NCBI RefSeq assembly: GCF_008632955.1
Contig: NZ_CP043959.1
Location: forward strand, 3,472,001-3,536,000
Length of the DNA stretch: 64,000 nt
Direction: 5' to 3'
Source of the DNA: Streptomyces tendae
GTDB taxonomy: Bacteria > Actinomycetota > Actinomycetes > Streptomycetales > Streptomycetaceae
Every line of letters starts with the position of its first letter. Position 1 is the stretch's first letter. Positions 21,601-32,700 of the stretch are shown here, in pieces. The position numbers were made by a program, and so were the translations under genes. The notes beneath the pieces were generated by a model. The model did no database searches, was not told where the DNA came from, and saw only the letters and a list, made by a program, of their open reading frames with translations.

Positions 21601-23774
21601 CACCGCGTGGGTCACCCACACCCTCGCCGCGCTCGACCCGGCGGGACCCGTCCTGCCGGTGGAGGCCACGGACGCGGCCGAGGAACTGCCGCCCGGGTAC
21701 GTCGTCGACCGCCTCGCCGAACTCGGCGTCGCCGACATGGGCTACCCCTGGACCGTGCACGGGCTGCGGCGCGGCGAGGGCGTGCTGACCGCCGCCGCGG
21801 ACGCGCCCTTGGACCGCAGCTGGGCCGCGGTGCTCGACGCCGCGCTCTCCATGGCCTCGGTCGTCTTCCCCGGTCCCGGGGTGCTGCGGATGCCCGCCCG
21901 CATCGACCGGGTGGTCCGCGCCGGTGCGCCGCCGCGCCGGGCCGGCATCACCGTACGCGTCGACGCCGAACGCCCCACGACCGTGCACGTCGACATCCGG
22001 GGCGTGGCGGCCGACGGCTCCGAGTCGCTGCTCTCGCTGCGGGACTGCACTACGGAGAGCTCGACGGGACCTGTCCGGTTCGGCCGAGGAGCAGGGCACC
22101 GGCGGGCGGCTCGAGGTGACCTGGCGGCCGTTCCCCGTGGACACCTCCGCGCGGACCACTCTGCTCGGCCGGACCGTCCTGGTGCTCGGCCCCACCGAGC
22201 TGGCGCGCTCCCTGGTGCCGGAGGCCGCCGCGCACGGTGCGACGGTGAGCGTGGACCGCGCGGCGCTCGCCGACGCCGACCACGTCCTCTTCGCGCCCGC
22301 CGGCTTCGGCTCCGCCACCCCGCCCGAACCGGCCGACGTGGCAGCCGGGTTCACCCGGCTGGTCGCCGACATCGCCGCCCTGCCCGGGGACCGGCCGCTG
22401 CTGTGGTGCCTCACCGCCGGCGTGCGCGAGGCGGCCGGGGCGGGCGCCCTCGCCCAGGCGCCGCTGTGGGGCATGGGCCGGGTCGCGGCCAGTGAACACC
22501 CCGAGTTCTGGGGCGGCGTCGTCGACTGCCCGGCGGGCGGCCTCGCCGGAGTCCCCGCCCGGCTGCTGCTCAACCTGCTGCACCTCGGGGCCGCCGAACC
22601 GGTCCTGTCGGTCACCGACGACGGGGTCGACGTGCCGCGGCTGACACCGGCCGCCCCGGCACCCGACGCCGCGCCGTTCGTCTGCCGCCCCGACGGGACG
22701 TACCTGATCACCGGTGGGCTCGGCGTGCTCGGGCTCGAGCTCGCCGGCCACCTCGCCGAACGCGGCGCGCGCCGGATCGTCCTGCTGGGCCGCACCCCGA
22801 TGCCGCCGCGGGCCCGCTGGACCGACGACGACCCGCGGGTACGGGCGGTGCGCCGCCTGGAGACGGCGGGAGTCACCGTGCGCACCGTCGCCGCCGACAT
22901 CACCGACGCGGCCGCCACCCGGCGGGCGCTGGACTCCCTGGACCTGCCTCCGGTACGCGGTGTGGTCCACGCGGCCGGCACCGTGCACAGCGCCCTGCTG
23001 CACCGGCTCACGGGGGACGACCTGCGCGCGGTGATGCGGCCCAAGGCCGACGGGGCCCGGGTCCTGCACGAGCTCTTCCCGCCCGGGTCGACGGACTTCT
23101 TCGTCCTGTTCTCCTCCGCCGGGCCGTTGCTCGGCCTGCCCGGCCAGGGCGCGTACGCCGCCGCCAACACCTTCCTCGACGTCCTGGCCGCGCACCGGCG
23201 GGCCACCGGACACGCGGAGTCGGTCTCCCTGGCGTGGACCAGTTGGCGGGGGCTGGGCATGGCGACCGCGGCGGCGGCGACGGAGGTGGAACTCCACGCC
23301 CGCGGCACCACCGACATCGCCCCCGACCTCGCACTGCGCGCCTTCGACCACACGGTGGCCCGTCCGGACAGCGCGCTGGTGGCGGTGCTCGGCCTGCTGC
23401 GCGGCCACGGCGGACCGCGTCCCGCGCTGCTCGCCGAACTCGCGTCCGACGAGGTGGGGCAGCCCTCGGAGGTGCCGGACTGGGTCGGTCTCACGGGCGA
23501 CGGGCTGGCCGCGTACCTCCTCGACGAGGTACGGGCCCGGGTCGCCGCCGTCCTCGGCGTCCAGCCGGCGGCCGTCGGGGTGCACCGCCCGCTCACCGAG
23601 GCGGGTGTCGACTCGCTGCTGGCCGCAGCGGTCCGGGTGGCGCTGGAGCGGGACCTGGGGATCGCCCTGCCGGCGACGCTGCTGTGGAACTACCCCACCG
23701 TCGGCGAGATCGCGGGCTATCTGACCGTCGCCCTCACCGACGCCCACGCCGTCCAGGAGCAGCCCACGGCGTGA
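18614..23774 (+). CDS. Iterative type I PKS, 6-methylsalicylate-synthase type (two frameshifts)
   Basis: Domains in order: KS (VDTACSSSL, VEAHGTGTRLGDPIE, KTNIGHCEAAAG), malonyl-type AT (GHSVGEI, VAFHSPHMD), hot-dog DH/thioester-hydrolase-like domain (HPVLGTEIVPAAV), KR (TGGLGVLG, GPLLGLPGQGAYAAAN) and ACP (EAGVDSLLAAAVR). This KS-AT-DH-KR-ACP set with no terminal thioesterase is the bacterial 6-MSAS arrangement (ChlB1, AziB, NatPK kind). It makes 6-methylsalicylate from acetyl and malonyl units. The frame breaks twice at 22043-22080, between DH and KR; one lost base near 22046 and another at about 22060-22078 account for it. The start is ATG 18614, just before PAEPVAVVGIGCRF. The orsellinate-synthase alternative is unlikely because an intact KR is present. 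Confidence 0.85.
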
Positions 23775-24255
23775 CCTCCTCGCCGGACGGCGCGAGACCG
23801 CCGCCGTCCCCGCCTGCGTCGACCGGGTGCGGCCGGTCCCGGGCGGGGACGGCGGCCGCCGCCTGCCGGACCGGCGTCGCGCCCCGGCGCCGAGGCCCGG
23901 CGGAACGCGTGCCCACGCCGCGGGGACACCGCCGACAGGCCGAACACGTCTCGACGCCGCGCACAGGGCAGGCCGGCGCACACCGACGGGACGTGCGAGG
24001 TCCGCCGTGGGGCATGGTGCGCGAGGGCGGTCGGTGGGCGGTGACCGTGAGCCGGCGTCCGCAGGCGGTGGCAGGCGGGCGGCTCGCGTGGCGAGGGGCG
24101 CGCTCGTACGGACGTACCCCCGCTGTCGGGCGGGCGGGCCGGATCGTGGCGAGGCCCGGTGGGAACCTGAGGGACGTCTCCGGCTGTGCCCGTGCCGGCG
24201 CCGGGGCCCGCGCGTGCTGGTGAGGCCGCCCGGGAACAGGCGGGGCATCAGGGTG
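23775..24255. other. Intergenic region downstream of the PKS (481 bp)
   Basis: It separates the 3' end of the 6-MSAS gene from the 3' end of the convergent TetR gene. Apart from the hairpin at 23800-23856 I see no gene, RNA or repeat. Confidence 0.5.
23800..23856 (+). terminator. Long GC hairpin after the 6-MSAS gene
   Basis: Arms at 23800-23814 and 23842-23856 are perfectly complementary over 15 bp around a 27-base loop, 26 bases after the PKS stop. There is no U-tract, so it is either an actinomycete-type I-shaped terminator or an mRNA 3'-end stabiliser. Confidence 0.55.
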
Positions 24256-24954
24256 TCAACGGGACGTCAGCATGGCCTCCGCGCCGTCCAGCGAGCGCTC
24301 CACGGTGAAGAGGAAGAACTCCGTCTCCTGCGCGGCGATGTCTTCGGGATCCGTACCGCGCGTACGGGCGGTGCTGCCGGCCACCGCGAGGCCGGGAAGC
24401 GAGTCGTCCTCCGCGAACGCGGCCATCGCCCGCCCCATGTCGGCACGGGCCGTGGGGAAGTGCCTGCGGTCGTCCTCGACGGCCACCAGCGTGAACGCCG
24501 TGTTGAACAGGTACCGGTACACCACGGGGGCCTCGGCGCCGAACCCGGCCGCCAGCAGCACCCGGATGCCGGTGTCGATCGTGGGCAGCGCCGACGGCAC
24601 GTTCGGGCCCACGACGCACAGTCGCCGTGCCACCCCGGGGTAGTCGCGGAGCACCTCCCGTCCGTCCACCATCATCGAGCGGAACCAGTCGCGCCAGGGC
24701 CGGTCCTCGCCCGGCACCGGGATACGGGAGATCACCCGGTCGGTGACCCCCATGACGACGGCCTCGCGGTCGCCGACGTGGTGCGCGACCACACCGGGCC
24801 ACACGTCGAGCCGGGTGGCGATCTGACGGATCGACCAGCCGTCGAGACCTCGCTCACGGGTCAGTTCGACCGCGGCGTCGATGATCTTCTCGGCCGTGAT
24901 GGGCGGAAGACCCGCCGAGGCCCGGGACCGGCGGCGGGGTGCTGTGTCAGCCAT
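24256..24954 (-). CDS. TetR-family transcriptional repressor
   Basis: DNA-binding regulator of about 232 residues. The N-terminal TetR helix-turn-helix is plain: KIIDAAVELTRERG, then WSIRQIATRLDVWPGVVAHH. The C-terminal ligand domain is variable and gives no effector hint. It is divergent from a DHA2 exporter gene, the classic layout for autoregulation plus pump control. ATG 24954 is chosen, with GAGG about 8 bases upstream; a GTG at 24969 would add five residues. Direct repeats in the shared promoter are candidate operators. Confidence 0.9.
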   Translation of the reverse strand: MADTAPRRRSRASAGLPPITAEKIIDAAVELTRERGLDGWSIRQIATRLDVWPGVVAHHVGDREAVVMGVTDRVISRIPVPGEDRPWRDWFRSMMVDGREVLRDYPGVARRLCVVGPNVPSALPTIDTGIRVLLAAGFGAEAPVVYRYLFNTAFTLVAVEDDRRHFPTARADMGRAMAAFAEDDSLPGLAVAGSTARTRGTDPEDIAAQETEFFLFTVERSLDGAEAMLTSR

Positions 24955-25250
24955 GACGGGATACCTCACGCTCCGAGGTGTCGGGGGACGCCGCGTTAGG
25001 GGGCTCGGGCGGCTTCGGGGCCTGCCACCCTAGCCTATTAGCCACTGTCTAAGAGCTGGTGTACTCTCTTGCCCACTGTCTAAGAGGGGGTCCCGCGACC
25101 CCCGGTGACGGCGTGCGCACCCCGCGCGCCGGTCCGTGCCTCGTGAACCACCCCGGCGTCCGGCCGTCCCGGCCCCGGCGTGCCGGTTCCCCGTACCTGT
25201 CCGCCCGGCGCGCACCAGGCGCCCCGGGCCCACCCGAGAGGCTTCTCGCC
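24955..25250. promoter_or_regulatory. tetR/exporter divergent promoter with direct repeats
   Basis: 296-bp intergenic region. CCACTGTCTAAGAG occurs exactly twice, at 25042-25055 and 25073-25086, with a 31-bp (three-turn) period. It sits in the only A+T-richer stretch (TAGCCTATTAGCCACTG). These are probable TetR binding sites over the overlapping promoters. A related near-palindrome occurs at 53422-53442. Confidence 0.65.
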
Positions 25251-26795
25251 ATGCGGAAATGGCTGCCGCTGCTGGCTGTGTGCCTGGGCACCTTCATGCT
25301 GCTCGTCGACGTGACCATCGTCAGTGTCGCGCTGCCGCGGATGACCGACTCGCTCGACGCGTCCTTCTCCGCCCTCCAATGGGTGGTGGACGTCTACGTG
25401 CTGGTGCTCGCCGCACTCCTGATGGCGCTCGGATCGCTGTCCGACCTGGCGGGCGCGCGCCGCGTCTACCTGATCGGGCTCACCGTGTTCGCGTGCGCCT
25501 CGCTCGCCTGCGGCCTGGCCGGCAGCAGCGAGGTGCTGATCGCCGCGCGCGGGGTCCAGGGCCTCGGCGCCGCCGCCATGTTCGCCACCAACACCGCGCT
25601 TCTGGCCAGCAATTACCAGGGCCGGGACCGCGGCGTCGCCTTCGGCATGTGGGGCGCGGTGAACGGGGCGGCCGCGGCGGCGGGACCGATCCTCGGCGGT
25701 CTGCTCACCGAGCACCTGAACTGGCGCTGGATCTTCCTGGTCAACCTGCCCGTCGCCGTCGTCGCCCTGTACGTGGGCGCCAGGTACCTGGCCAAGTCGC
25801 CCACCCGCCGTGACCGCCGCCTGGACCTGCCCGGCACCGTCGGCTTCACCCTCGCCGCCACGCTCGTCGTCTTCGCCCTCATCCACGCCGGCGAGGAGGG
25901 CTGGGGCGCGGACAGCACCCTCGCCCTGCTCGGCGGATCCGCCCTCGCCCTGCTGGCGTTCGTCCTCGTCGAGCGCCGCCGGCGGGACCCGATGCTGGAC
26001 CTCGGTCTGATGCGGACCCCGTCGTTCGCCGCGTTGATGGGCGGCGCCGTCGTCTTCAGCGCCGCGGCCTTCGCCAACCTCGTGTTCGTCTCGGTGTGGG
26101 CCCAGTCGGTGCTCGGCTTCGGACCCGTCAAGGCCGGCCTGATCCTCATGCCGTTCAGCGCGATGTCCTTCGTCGCCGCCGGGCTGGCCGGCCGCTTCCT
26201 CGCGGCCGTGCCGCCGCAGTACCCGATCGGCGGGGGCCTGCTGCTGATCGGCGTGGGTTCCTTCCTGGAGATGTCCCTCACCGGCAGTTCCGGCTGGACC
26301 GCGCTGCTCGCCGGCTTCCTGGTGGCGGGCGTGGGTGTCGGCATCGCCTCGCCGATCCTCGCCTCGGCCGCGCTGGCCGCGGCACCGGCCGACCGCGCGG
26401 GCATGGCGGGCGGCGCGGCCAACACCTTCCGCCAGCTCGGATTCGCGCTGGGCATCCCGGCCGTGGGCACCCTGCTGTCGGGGGTCGTCGCGAGTGAACT
26501 CCGCGACAGCGGGCTGTTCACCGACTCCGGGGAGGCCGCCGAACTCGTCACCGGGGGCCGGTCCGAAGCCGTCCTGGCGGCGGTGCCCGAGGGGGCGCGC
26601 CAGGCCGCCGGGCGGACCGTGGAGAACGCCTACGCCGCCGGTCTCGACCAGGTGTTCCTGGCCGGAGGCGTGGTGGCCGTGGTCGCCGGTGCCATGGTGC
26701 TGCTGCTGGTGCGGCCCTCCGCCCCGCAGCCTGAGGGCGCGTCGCCGCGGCCGGCCGAGGACGCCCTGCCGAAGGGACACGTCGCGGCCGGCTGA
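25251..26795 (+). CDS. DHA2-family (EmrB/QacA-type) MFS exporter
   Basis: Integral membrane proton-driven drug/metabolite exporter of 514 residues, consistent with the 14-helix DHA2 class. Visible features are LLAVCLGTFMLLVDVTIV at the N-terminus (motif D1-like), GSLSDLAGARRVYLIG (motif A region) and GAVNGAAAAAGPILGG (motif C-like). ATG 25251 follows CGAGAGG; upstream in-frame codons give a non-conserved Pro/Arg-rich extension. It probably exports the cluster product under control of the divergent TetR. Confidence 0.92.
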   Translation: MRKWLPLLAVCLGTFMLLVDVTIVSVALPRMTDSLDASFSALQWVVDVYVLVLAALLMALGSLSDLAGARRVYLIGLTVFACASLACGLAGSSEVLIAARGVQGLGAAAMFATNTALLASNYQGRDRGVAFGMWGAVNGAAAAAGPILGGLLTEHLNWRWIFLVNLPVAVVALYVGARYLAKSPTRRDRRLDLPGTVGFTLAATLVVFALIHAGEEGWGADSTLALLGGSALALLAFVLVERRRRDPMLDLGLMRTPSFAALMGGAVVFSAAAFANLVFVSVWAQSVLGFGPVKAGLILMPFSAMSFVAAGLAGRFLAAVPPQYPIGGGLLLIGVGSFLEMSLTGSSGWTALLAGFLVAGVGVGIASPILASAALAAAPADRAGMAGGAANTFRQLGFALGIPAVGTLLSGVVASELRDSGLFTDSGEAAELVTGGRSEAVLAAVPEGARQAAGRTVENAYAAGLDQVFLAGGVVAVVAGAMVLLLVRPSAPQPEGASPRPAEDALPKGHVAAG

Positions 26796-26890
26796 CGGCC
26801 GATGACGCGTGGCCGCTCCGTCACGCCGCCGGAAACCCGCCGGAAACGCTCCGGGAATCGCACGGAAAGGCGGCCGGTCACGCCTCAGGA

Positions 26891-26910
26891 GTTTGAACAG
26901 GAAATCAAAC
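26891..26910. promoter_or_regulatory. Inverted repeat GTTTGA-N8-TCAAAC
   Basis: A 6-bp-arm inverted repeat in the 252-bp gap between the exporter and the XRE-SARP gene, within a locally A+T-richer stretch. It could be an operator for the regulator downstream. Too short for certainty. Confidence 0.35.
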
Positions 26911-27047
26911 CGCCCGGTATTGTCCGCGCTGCCGCATCCTCGCCGCACGGCGAAAGACGACGCCGTTCTTCCGGCATGAGTGCGCCCGGGTCGGGATAGG
27001 TTTCCGTCATTCGTTCGGCGTATTCGTATGCACGTAAAGGATGGGGG

Positions 27048-28979
27048 ATGTCCGAGGGGCGTGAAGGAGAAGAACTGCGGGCGGCGCGGATCAGAGCGGG
27101 CCTGACCCAGGAGGAGGCGGCGCGGCGCGCGGGAATCAGCGTGCGCACCGTCCGCCACATCGAACGGGGCCAGGTCCGCAACCCCCGCCACGCCTCACTC
27201 GACGCCTGGCCGGCGTGGTCGGCTACCGGCGCCCGCCGTCCCCGGAGCGGGACGGGACGGCGGCCGCACGACACCGCCCCCCGCCGCCTGCGAGATACGC
27301 CTGCTGGGGCCGCTGACCGTGCTGCGTGCCGGGAAGCGGGTCGCCATGCCGCTGAAACTGCGTGCCCTCCTCGGACTGCTGGCGGTCCAGCCCGACCAGG
27401 TCGTCCGGCACGACGAGATGGCCGACGTGCTCTGGCCCGACCAGCCGCCGCTCAGCCACGCCAATCTGTTGCACACCTACGCCGCCCGCTGCGCCGCGTC
27501 CTCGACGAGGACACCGGGAGCGCAGCCGGCCGGCGGATCCGCACGGTGCGCGGCGGCTACGTGCTGGACAGCGACGGAGTACGCCTGGACCTGCGGAGTT
27601 CGACGAACGCGTCGCCCACGCCCGGCAGACCGCCGCCACCGCCCGGCCGAAGCCCTGGAGCTGTACGGCGGGGCCCTGCGCAGCAGACAGGGCCGGCTGC
27701 TCGAGGACGTGTCGCATCTGTGGCAGCATCCGCGGTGGTGCGGGTCGCCCAGCGCCATGTGGACGTGGCCATCGACTGCGCCGACCTCGCGCTACGGCTG
27801 AACAGGCCCGCCTCCGCCGTGGAGCACCTCGCCGCGCCGCGCACGAGGAACCGCTGCACGAGTCGTTACAGGCCAGGATGATGCTTGCGCTGGCGGGCTC
27901 CGGCCGCCGCGCCGCCGCCCTCCAGCTCTTCGCCGAACTGCGGGTACGGCTGAGACGGGAGCTCGGCGTCGAGCCGAGCCAGGAGGTGTGGCGAGCCGCC
28001 ACACCATCCTCACCATGGACGCCGGCGCGTCCTCCGGTGAACCCCCGTGTCCGGGGCGTTCCTGTCGCCGTCAGGGGCGCCGGACACCCCTGTGAACCTC
28101 GACGGCCCGCCGCGGCCGAGCCGTTGCGCGTGATCGCCACCCCCGCCCAACTCCCGCCTCCGCCGCAGCCGTTCGTCGGCCGCGGAGAACAACTCGACGC
28201 CCTCGACGCCCTGCTGCGGCCCCGCGGCACGGACACCGCCCGGTGGGCATCGGCATCGTGCACGGACCTCCCGAGACGGGCAAGAGCGCCCTCGCCGTCC
28301 GCTGGGCCCACGGCCACCGCGCCGACTTCCGGACGGACAGCTCTACGCCGACCTGCGGGGGAGCGGCACCGCACCGGTGCCGCCCGGCACCGTGCTGGCC
28401 CGCTTCCTGCACTCGTTGGGCGTCCGGGACGCGTGGCTGCCCGACACCACCGAGGAAGCCCAGGTGCTGTTCCGCAGCATGGTCGCCGGGCGCCGGTTCC
28501 TGCTGCTGCTCGACGACGCTGCCGACCCCGCTCAGGTCCGCGCCCTGCTCCCCGGCACGCCCGGCAACGTCGTCCTGGTCACCAGCAGGGCGCCACTGAC
28601 CGGGCTGGTCACCCGTGAGGGCGCCACCCGCGTCCGCGTCGGCCCTCTGTTGCCGGGGGAGTCGTGCGCGCTGCTCGAGGCATGCCTCGGCGCCCATCGG
28701 GTCGCCGCCGAGCCCGCCGAGGCGGGGGAGTTCGCCGCGCTGTGCGGCCACCTCCCGCTGGCCATCCGCAAGGCCGCCGCACGGGTCGCGGCGAGCCAGC
28801 AGGTGTCCCTGCGGGTCGCCGTCGACCAGCTCGCCCGGGCTCGCGGCGAGACCGCACGCCGTCTCTTCCGGGACGACCCCGAACCCACGCCGGCCGACGG
28901 CGGGAAAGCCCGCCGCGCGCCCGCAACTCCGGCCGCGGCATTGGCTGACACGGACGCTGACAGCGTTTTTCCCGGCTGA
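27048..28979 (+). pseudogene. XRE-SARP-NB-ARC regulator, about ten apparent frameshifts
   Basis: Pieced together across frames, it is one pathway activator. First comes an XRE helix-turn-helix (RIRAGLTQEEAARRAGISVRTVRHIE). Next is a SARP OmpR-like DNA-binding domain (EIRLLGPLTVLRAGKRV, LRALLGLLAVQPDQVV, IRTVRGGYVLDSDGV), then a BTAD domain (EPLHESLQARMMLALAGSG, RELGVEPSQEVW). An NB-ARC-like P-loop domain follows (FVGRGEQLDALD, GPPETGKSALAVRWA, FLLLLDDAADPAQVRALLPG). Each break is repaired by one added base, at about 27210, 27290, 27490, 27593, 27640, 27733, 27835, 27990, 28238 and 28335. Conservation is excellent between breaks. It is labelled pseudogene only because it does not translate as written; poor local consensus is more likely than gene death. 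Confidence 0.75.
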
Positions 28980-29267
28980 CAGTGGAGTTCCTCTCCGCGA
29001 CCCGGTCGTGAAACACCCAGCTCAAAGCCGCGAATTCCCGCTGACGGCCCGTCCGCGCGCGTCCTGGGGGCCATTCGCGGCGTCGGGCCCGGTTGCCCGG
29101 CCCCACCCCCGCGCATAGGTTCACGCTCGCGGATCGGCACCGCCTCCCGGCCCGGTGTGGCCCTCATTGCCTCCGCATTCGCACGCCTCCGTGTCGAGGC
29201 GTTTTCCCCGGGGATCCCACAGAACTCCCCGGTCCATCTGCTTCAAGCCATTCGGAGAGGACCGGAA

Positions 29268-29534
29268 ATGGTGAAAATCACGGCCGAGGAAGCCCAGAAG
29301 TGGCTGATCGACGAGATCGCGCAGCGACTGGGCGTCGACCCCTCGCAGGTCCCGCCGGACCAGTACTTCGACGAGCTCGACCTCGACAGCACCGCCGCGC
29401 TGATCATCGCCGGCGAGATGGAGAACTGGCTCGGCTTCGAACTCGGGACCACCGCGCTCTGGTACCACCCCACCATCGAGGCCCTCGCCGCGCACATCGC
29501 CGAGGAGTCCGAGCGGCGCACGGCCGCGGCGTGA
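29268..29534 (+). CDS. Free-standing acyl carrier protein
   Basis: An 88-residue ACP. The phosphopantetheine site is FDELDLDSTAALIIAGEM, with DLDST in place of the usual DSL, and ends YHPTIEALAAHIAEES. ATG 29268 has GGAGAGG 8 bases upstream. The 193-bp gap to the pfaA-like gene translates as an Ala/Pro/Arg-rich linker in one frame, so a native fusion to PfaA cannot be ruled out. A role in loading or off-loading the PUFA-type chain is inferred from position only. Confidence 0.85.
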   Translation: MVKITAEEAQKWLIDEIAQRLGVDPSQVPPDQYFDELDLDSTAALIIAGEMENWLGFELGTTALWYHPTIEALAAHIAEESERRTAAA

Positions 29535-29727
29535 CCGGGGCGGGCACCGGGACGGCCGTAGCGTCCGTCCGCCCGGAGCCCGCCGCGGTCCACGCCGCGC
29601 AGCCGCCGTACCGCGCCCCGCCGCCGCGCCGGCCCCGGCCCTCACCGGCCGCCGTACCGCCGCCGCCCGTCCGGGCCGCCCGCCGCTCCCGGCGTCCCTG
29701 TTCGCCCCAGATCCAGAGAGACTCGCC

Positions 29728-32700
29728 GTGAACTCTTCGCAGGATTCCGACCTCGACCACCGGCTCGCCCGGGACCCCATCGCCATCGTCGGCCTCTCCG
29801 CCCTGTTCCCCAAGTCCAGGAATCTGCGGGAGTTCTGGTCGAACGTCGTCTCCGCCGCCGACTGCATCGACGACGTGCCCGCCGGCCACTGGGACGTGGA
29901 CGAGCACTACGACCCGGACCCCACGGTGCCGGACAAGACGTACGCCAGGCGCGGCGGTTTCATCCCCGACACGCCCTTCAACCCGCTGGAGTTCGGGCTC
30001 CCGCCCAACACGCTGGAGGTCACCGACGTCCTCCAGCTGCTGAGCCTGGTCGTGGCCCGGGACCTGCTGAAGGACGCCGGCGCCGAACAGCCCTGGTACG
30101 ACAAGTCCCGTACCGGCGTGGTCCTCGGCATCACCGGCGCCAACCAGCTGACCCAGCCGCTCACCGCCCGGCTGCAGAGCGGCGTGCTCAAGGAGGTCGT
30201 GCGCAGCTGCGGCCTGTCCCAGCGGGACGCCGAGGAGATCGTCGCCAAGTTCCGCCTGGCGTACGCGCCCTGGGAGGAGAACTCCTTCCCCGGCATGCTC
30301 GGCAACGTCGTCGCCGGACGCATCGCCAACCGGTTCGACCTCGGCGGCATCAACATGACCGTCGACGCCGCCTGCGCCAGCTCCCTCGGCGCGGTCCGCA
30401 CCGCCGTCAGCGAACTCGTCGAGCACCGCGCCGACACCATGATCGTCGGCGGCTGCGACGCCGAGAACACGATCTTCATGTACCTCTGCTTCAGCAAGAC
30501 GCCGGCCCTGTCCAAGTCCGGGCACATCCGCCCGTTCGACGAGAACGCCGACGGCACGCTGATCGGCGAGGGCATCGGCATGCTGGCCCTGCGCCGCCTG
30601 TCCGACGCCGAGCGTGACGGGAACCGCGTCTACGCGGTCCTGCGCGGCATCGGCACCTCCAGCGACGGCCGCTTCAAGTCCATCTACGCCCCCCGCAAGG
30701 AGGGCCAGATGGTGGCCCTGCGCCGCGCGTACGAGGACGCCGACTGCTCACCCGCCAGCGTGGAGCTGTTCGAGGCGCACGGCACCGGCACGGCCGTCGG
30801 CGACGCCACCGAACTCAGCGCCCTGTCCGCGGTGGTGTCCGAGGCCACCGACAGCACCCGCTTCGCCGCGCTGGGCAGCGTCAAGTCACAGATCGGGCAC
30901 ACCAAGGCGGCCGCCGGCGCGGCCGGGATGATCAAACTCGCCCTGGCCCTGCACCACAAGGTGCTGCCGCCCACCATCAACGTCGACCGGCCCAACCCCG
31001 CTGTCGACTTCACCTCCGGCCCGGTGTACGTCAACACCGAGGCGCGGCCCTGGATCCGCACCCCGGAGCGGCCCAAGCGCCGGGCCGCGCTGTCGTCGTT
31101 CGGCTTCGGCGGCACCAACTTCCACGTCGTCATGGAGGAGCACGGCGACGGGGACGACCTGCGCGTGAGGTTCCCGGTCGCACAGGTCCACCTGTGGCAC
31201 GCCCCCGACACCGCGCGGCTCACCGAGGCGCTCGCCTCCGGGGCTCCCGCGGCCACGGAACCCGCGCCCGCCGGCCACGCCCGGGTCGCCTTCGTCGCCC
31301 GGACCGAGAAGGAACTCGCCGACCTGCGCGCGCTCGCCCTCGGCGAACTGCGTGCCCGTCCCGGCAGCGAGGACTGGACCCACCCCCGGGGCGTGTACTT
31401 CCGGCGCACCGCCCGGCCCGGCGGCAAGGTCGCCGCGCTGTTCGCGGGACAGGGCAGCCAGTACGTCGACCCCGGCCGCGGCGCCGTGCTCGCCCTGCCG
31501 CCGCTGCGGGCCGCCTTCGACGCCGCCAACCGGCACTTCGAGGGCGAGGTCCCGCTGTCCCGGGTCGCCTTCCCCCCGCCCGCGTTCACCGACGCCGAGC
31601 GCGCCGAGCAGGAGAGCGCGCTGCGCGCCACCGCCTACGCCCAGCCCGCCATCGGCGCCCTGTCGGCCGGGCAGTACCGCTATCTCACCGAACTCGGCTT
31701 CGAGGCCGAGGGCTTCCTCGGCCACAGCTTCGGCGAACTGACGGCCCTGTGGGCGGCCGGGGCGCTCACCGACGAGGCCTTCCACGCCCTGGCGCGGGCC
31801 CGCGGCAAGGCGATGTCCCCGCCCGAGGGGACGGACGTCGACGCGGGCGCCATGGCCGCCGTCTCGGCCGCCGAGGACCGGGTCGCCGAACTCCTCGCCG
31901 GACGTCCGGGCCTCCAGGTCTGCAACCGCAACGCTCCGGACCAGATCGTCGTCGGCGGTCCCACCGCGGAGATCGAGCGTCTGGTCGCCGACGCGGGCAC
32001 GGCCGGACTGCGGGCCGCCCGGCTCCCCGTCTCCGCCGCCTTCCACACCCCGTTCGTCGGCCACGCCCTGGACGCGTTCCGCGCCGAGGTCGAACGGTAC
32101 GAGGTGACCGCCCCCAGGGGCAGCGTCTACGCCGACACCGCCGGAGCCGTGTACGGCGAGGACGTCGCCGCCAACCGCGCCGTCCTCGTCGAACAGCTCA
32201 TCAACCCCGTCGACTTCGCCGGCCGCGTGGAGGAGATGTACGCCGCCGGACACCGGGTCTTCGTCGAGTTCGGCCCCAAGGGCGTACTCACCCAGCTGGT
32301 CAAGCGCATCCTCGGCGACCGGGAGCACACCGCGCTCTCCCTGGACGCGGGCCCCGGCAAGGACGCCGACCTCACCCTGAAGCAGGCCGTCGCCCGGCTG
32401 GCCGTCCTCGGCCTGCCCCTGGCCACCGCCGACCGCTACGTCGCGCCCCCGGAGGAACAGCCCGCGGCCAAGGGCATGTCCATCCTCCTCAACGGCATCA
32501 ACTACGTCTCGCCCGAGCGCAGGGCCGCCTACCGGGAGGCCATCGACAACGGCTACCGGATCGCGGTCCCCGCCGTGCCCGGCACGGGGGAGGACCCCGC
32601 CCGCCCCGCCGGTGGCGCCGCACCGGCCGCACCGGCCGCACCCGCCGCGCCGACAGGCGTCCCCGCCGTACCGGAGCCGGCCGTCGCACCCGCCTACGCC

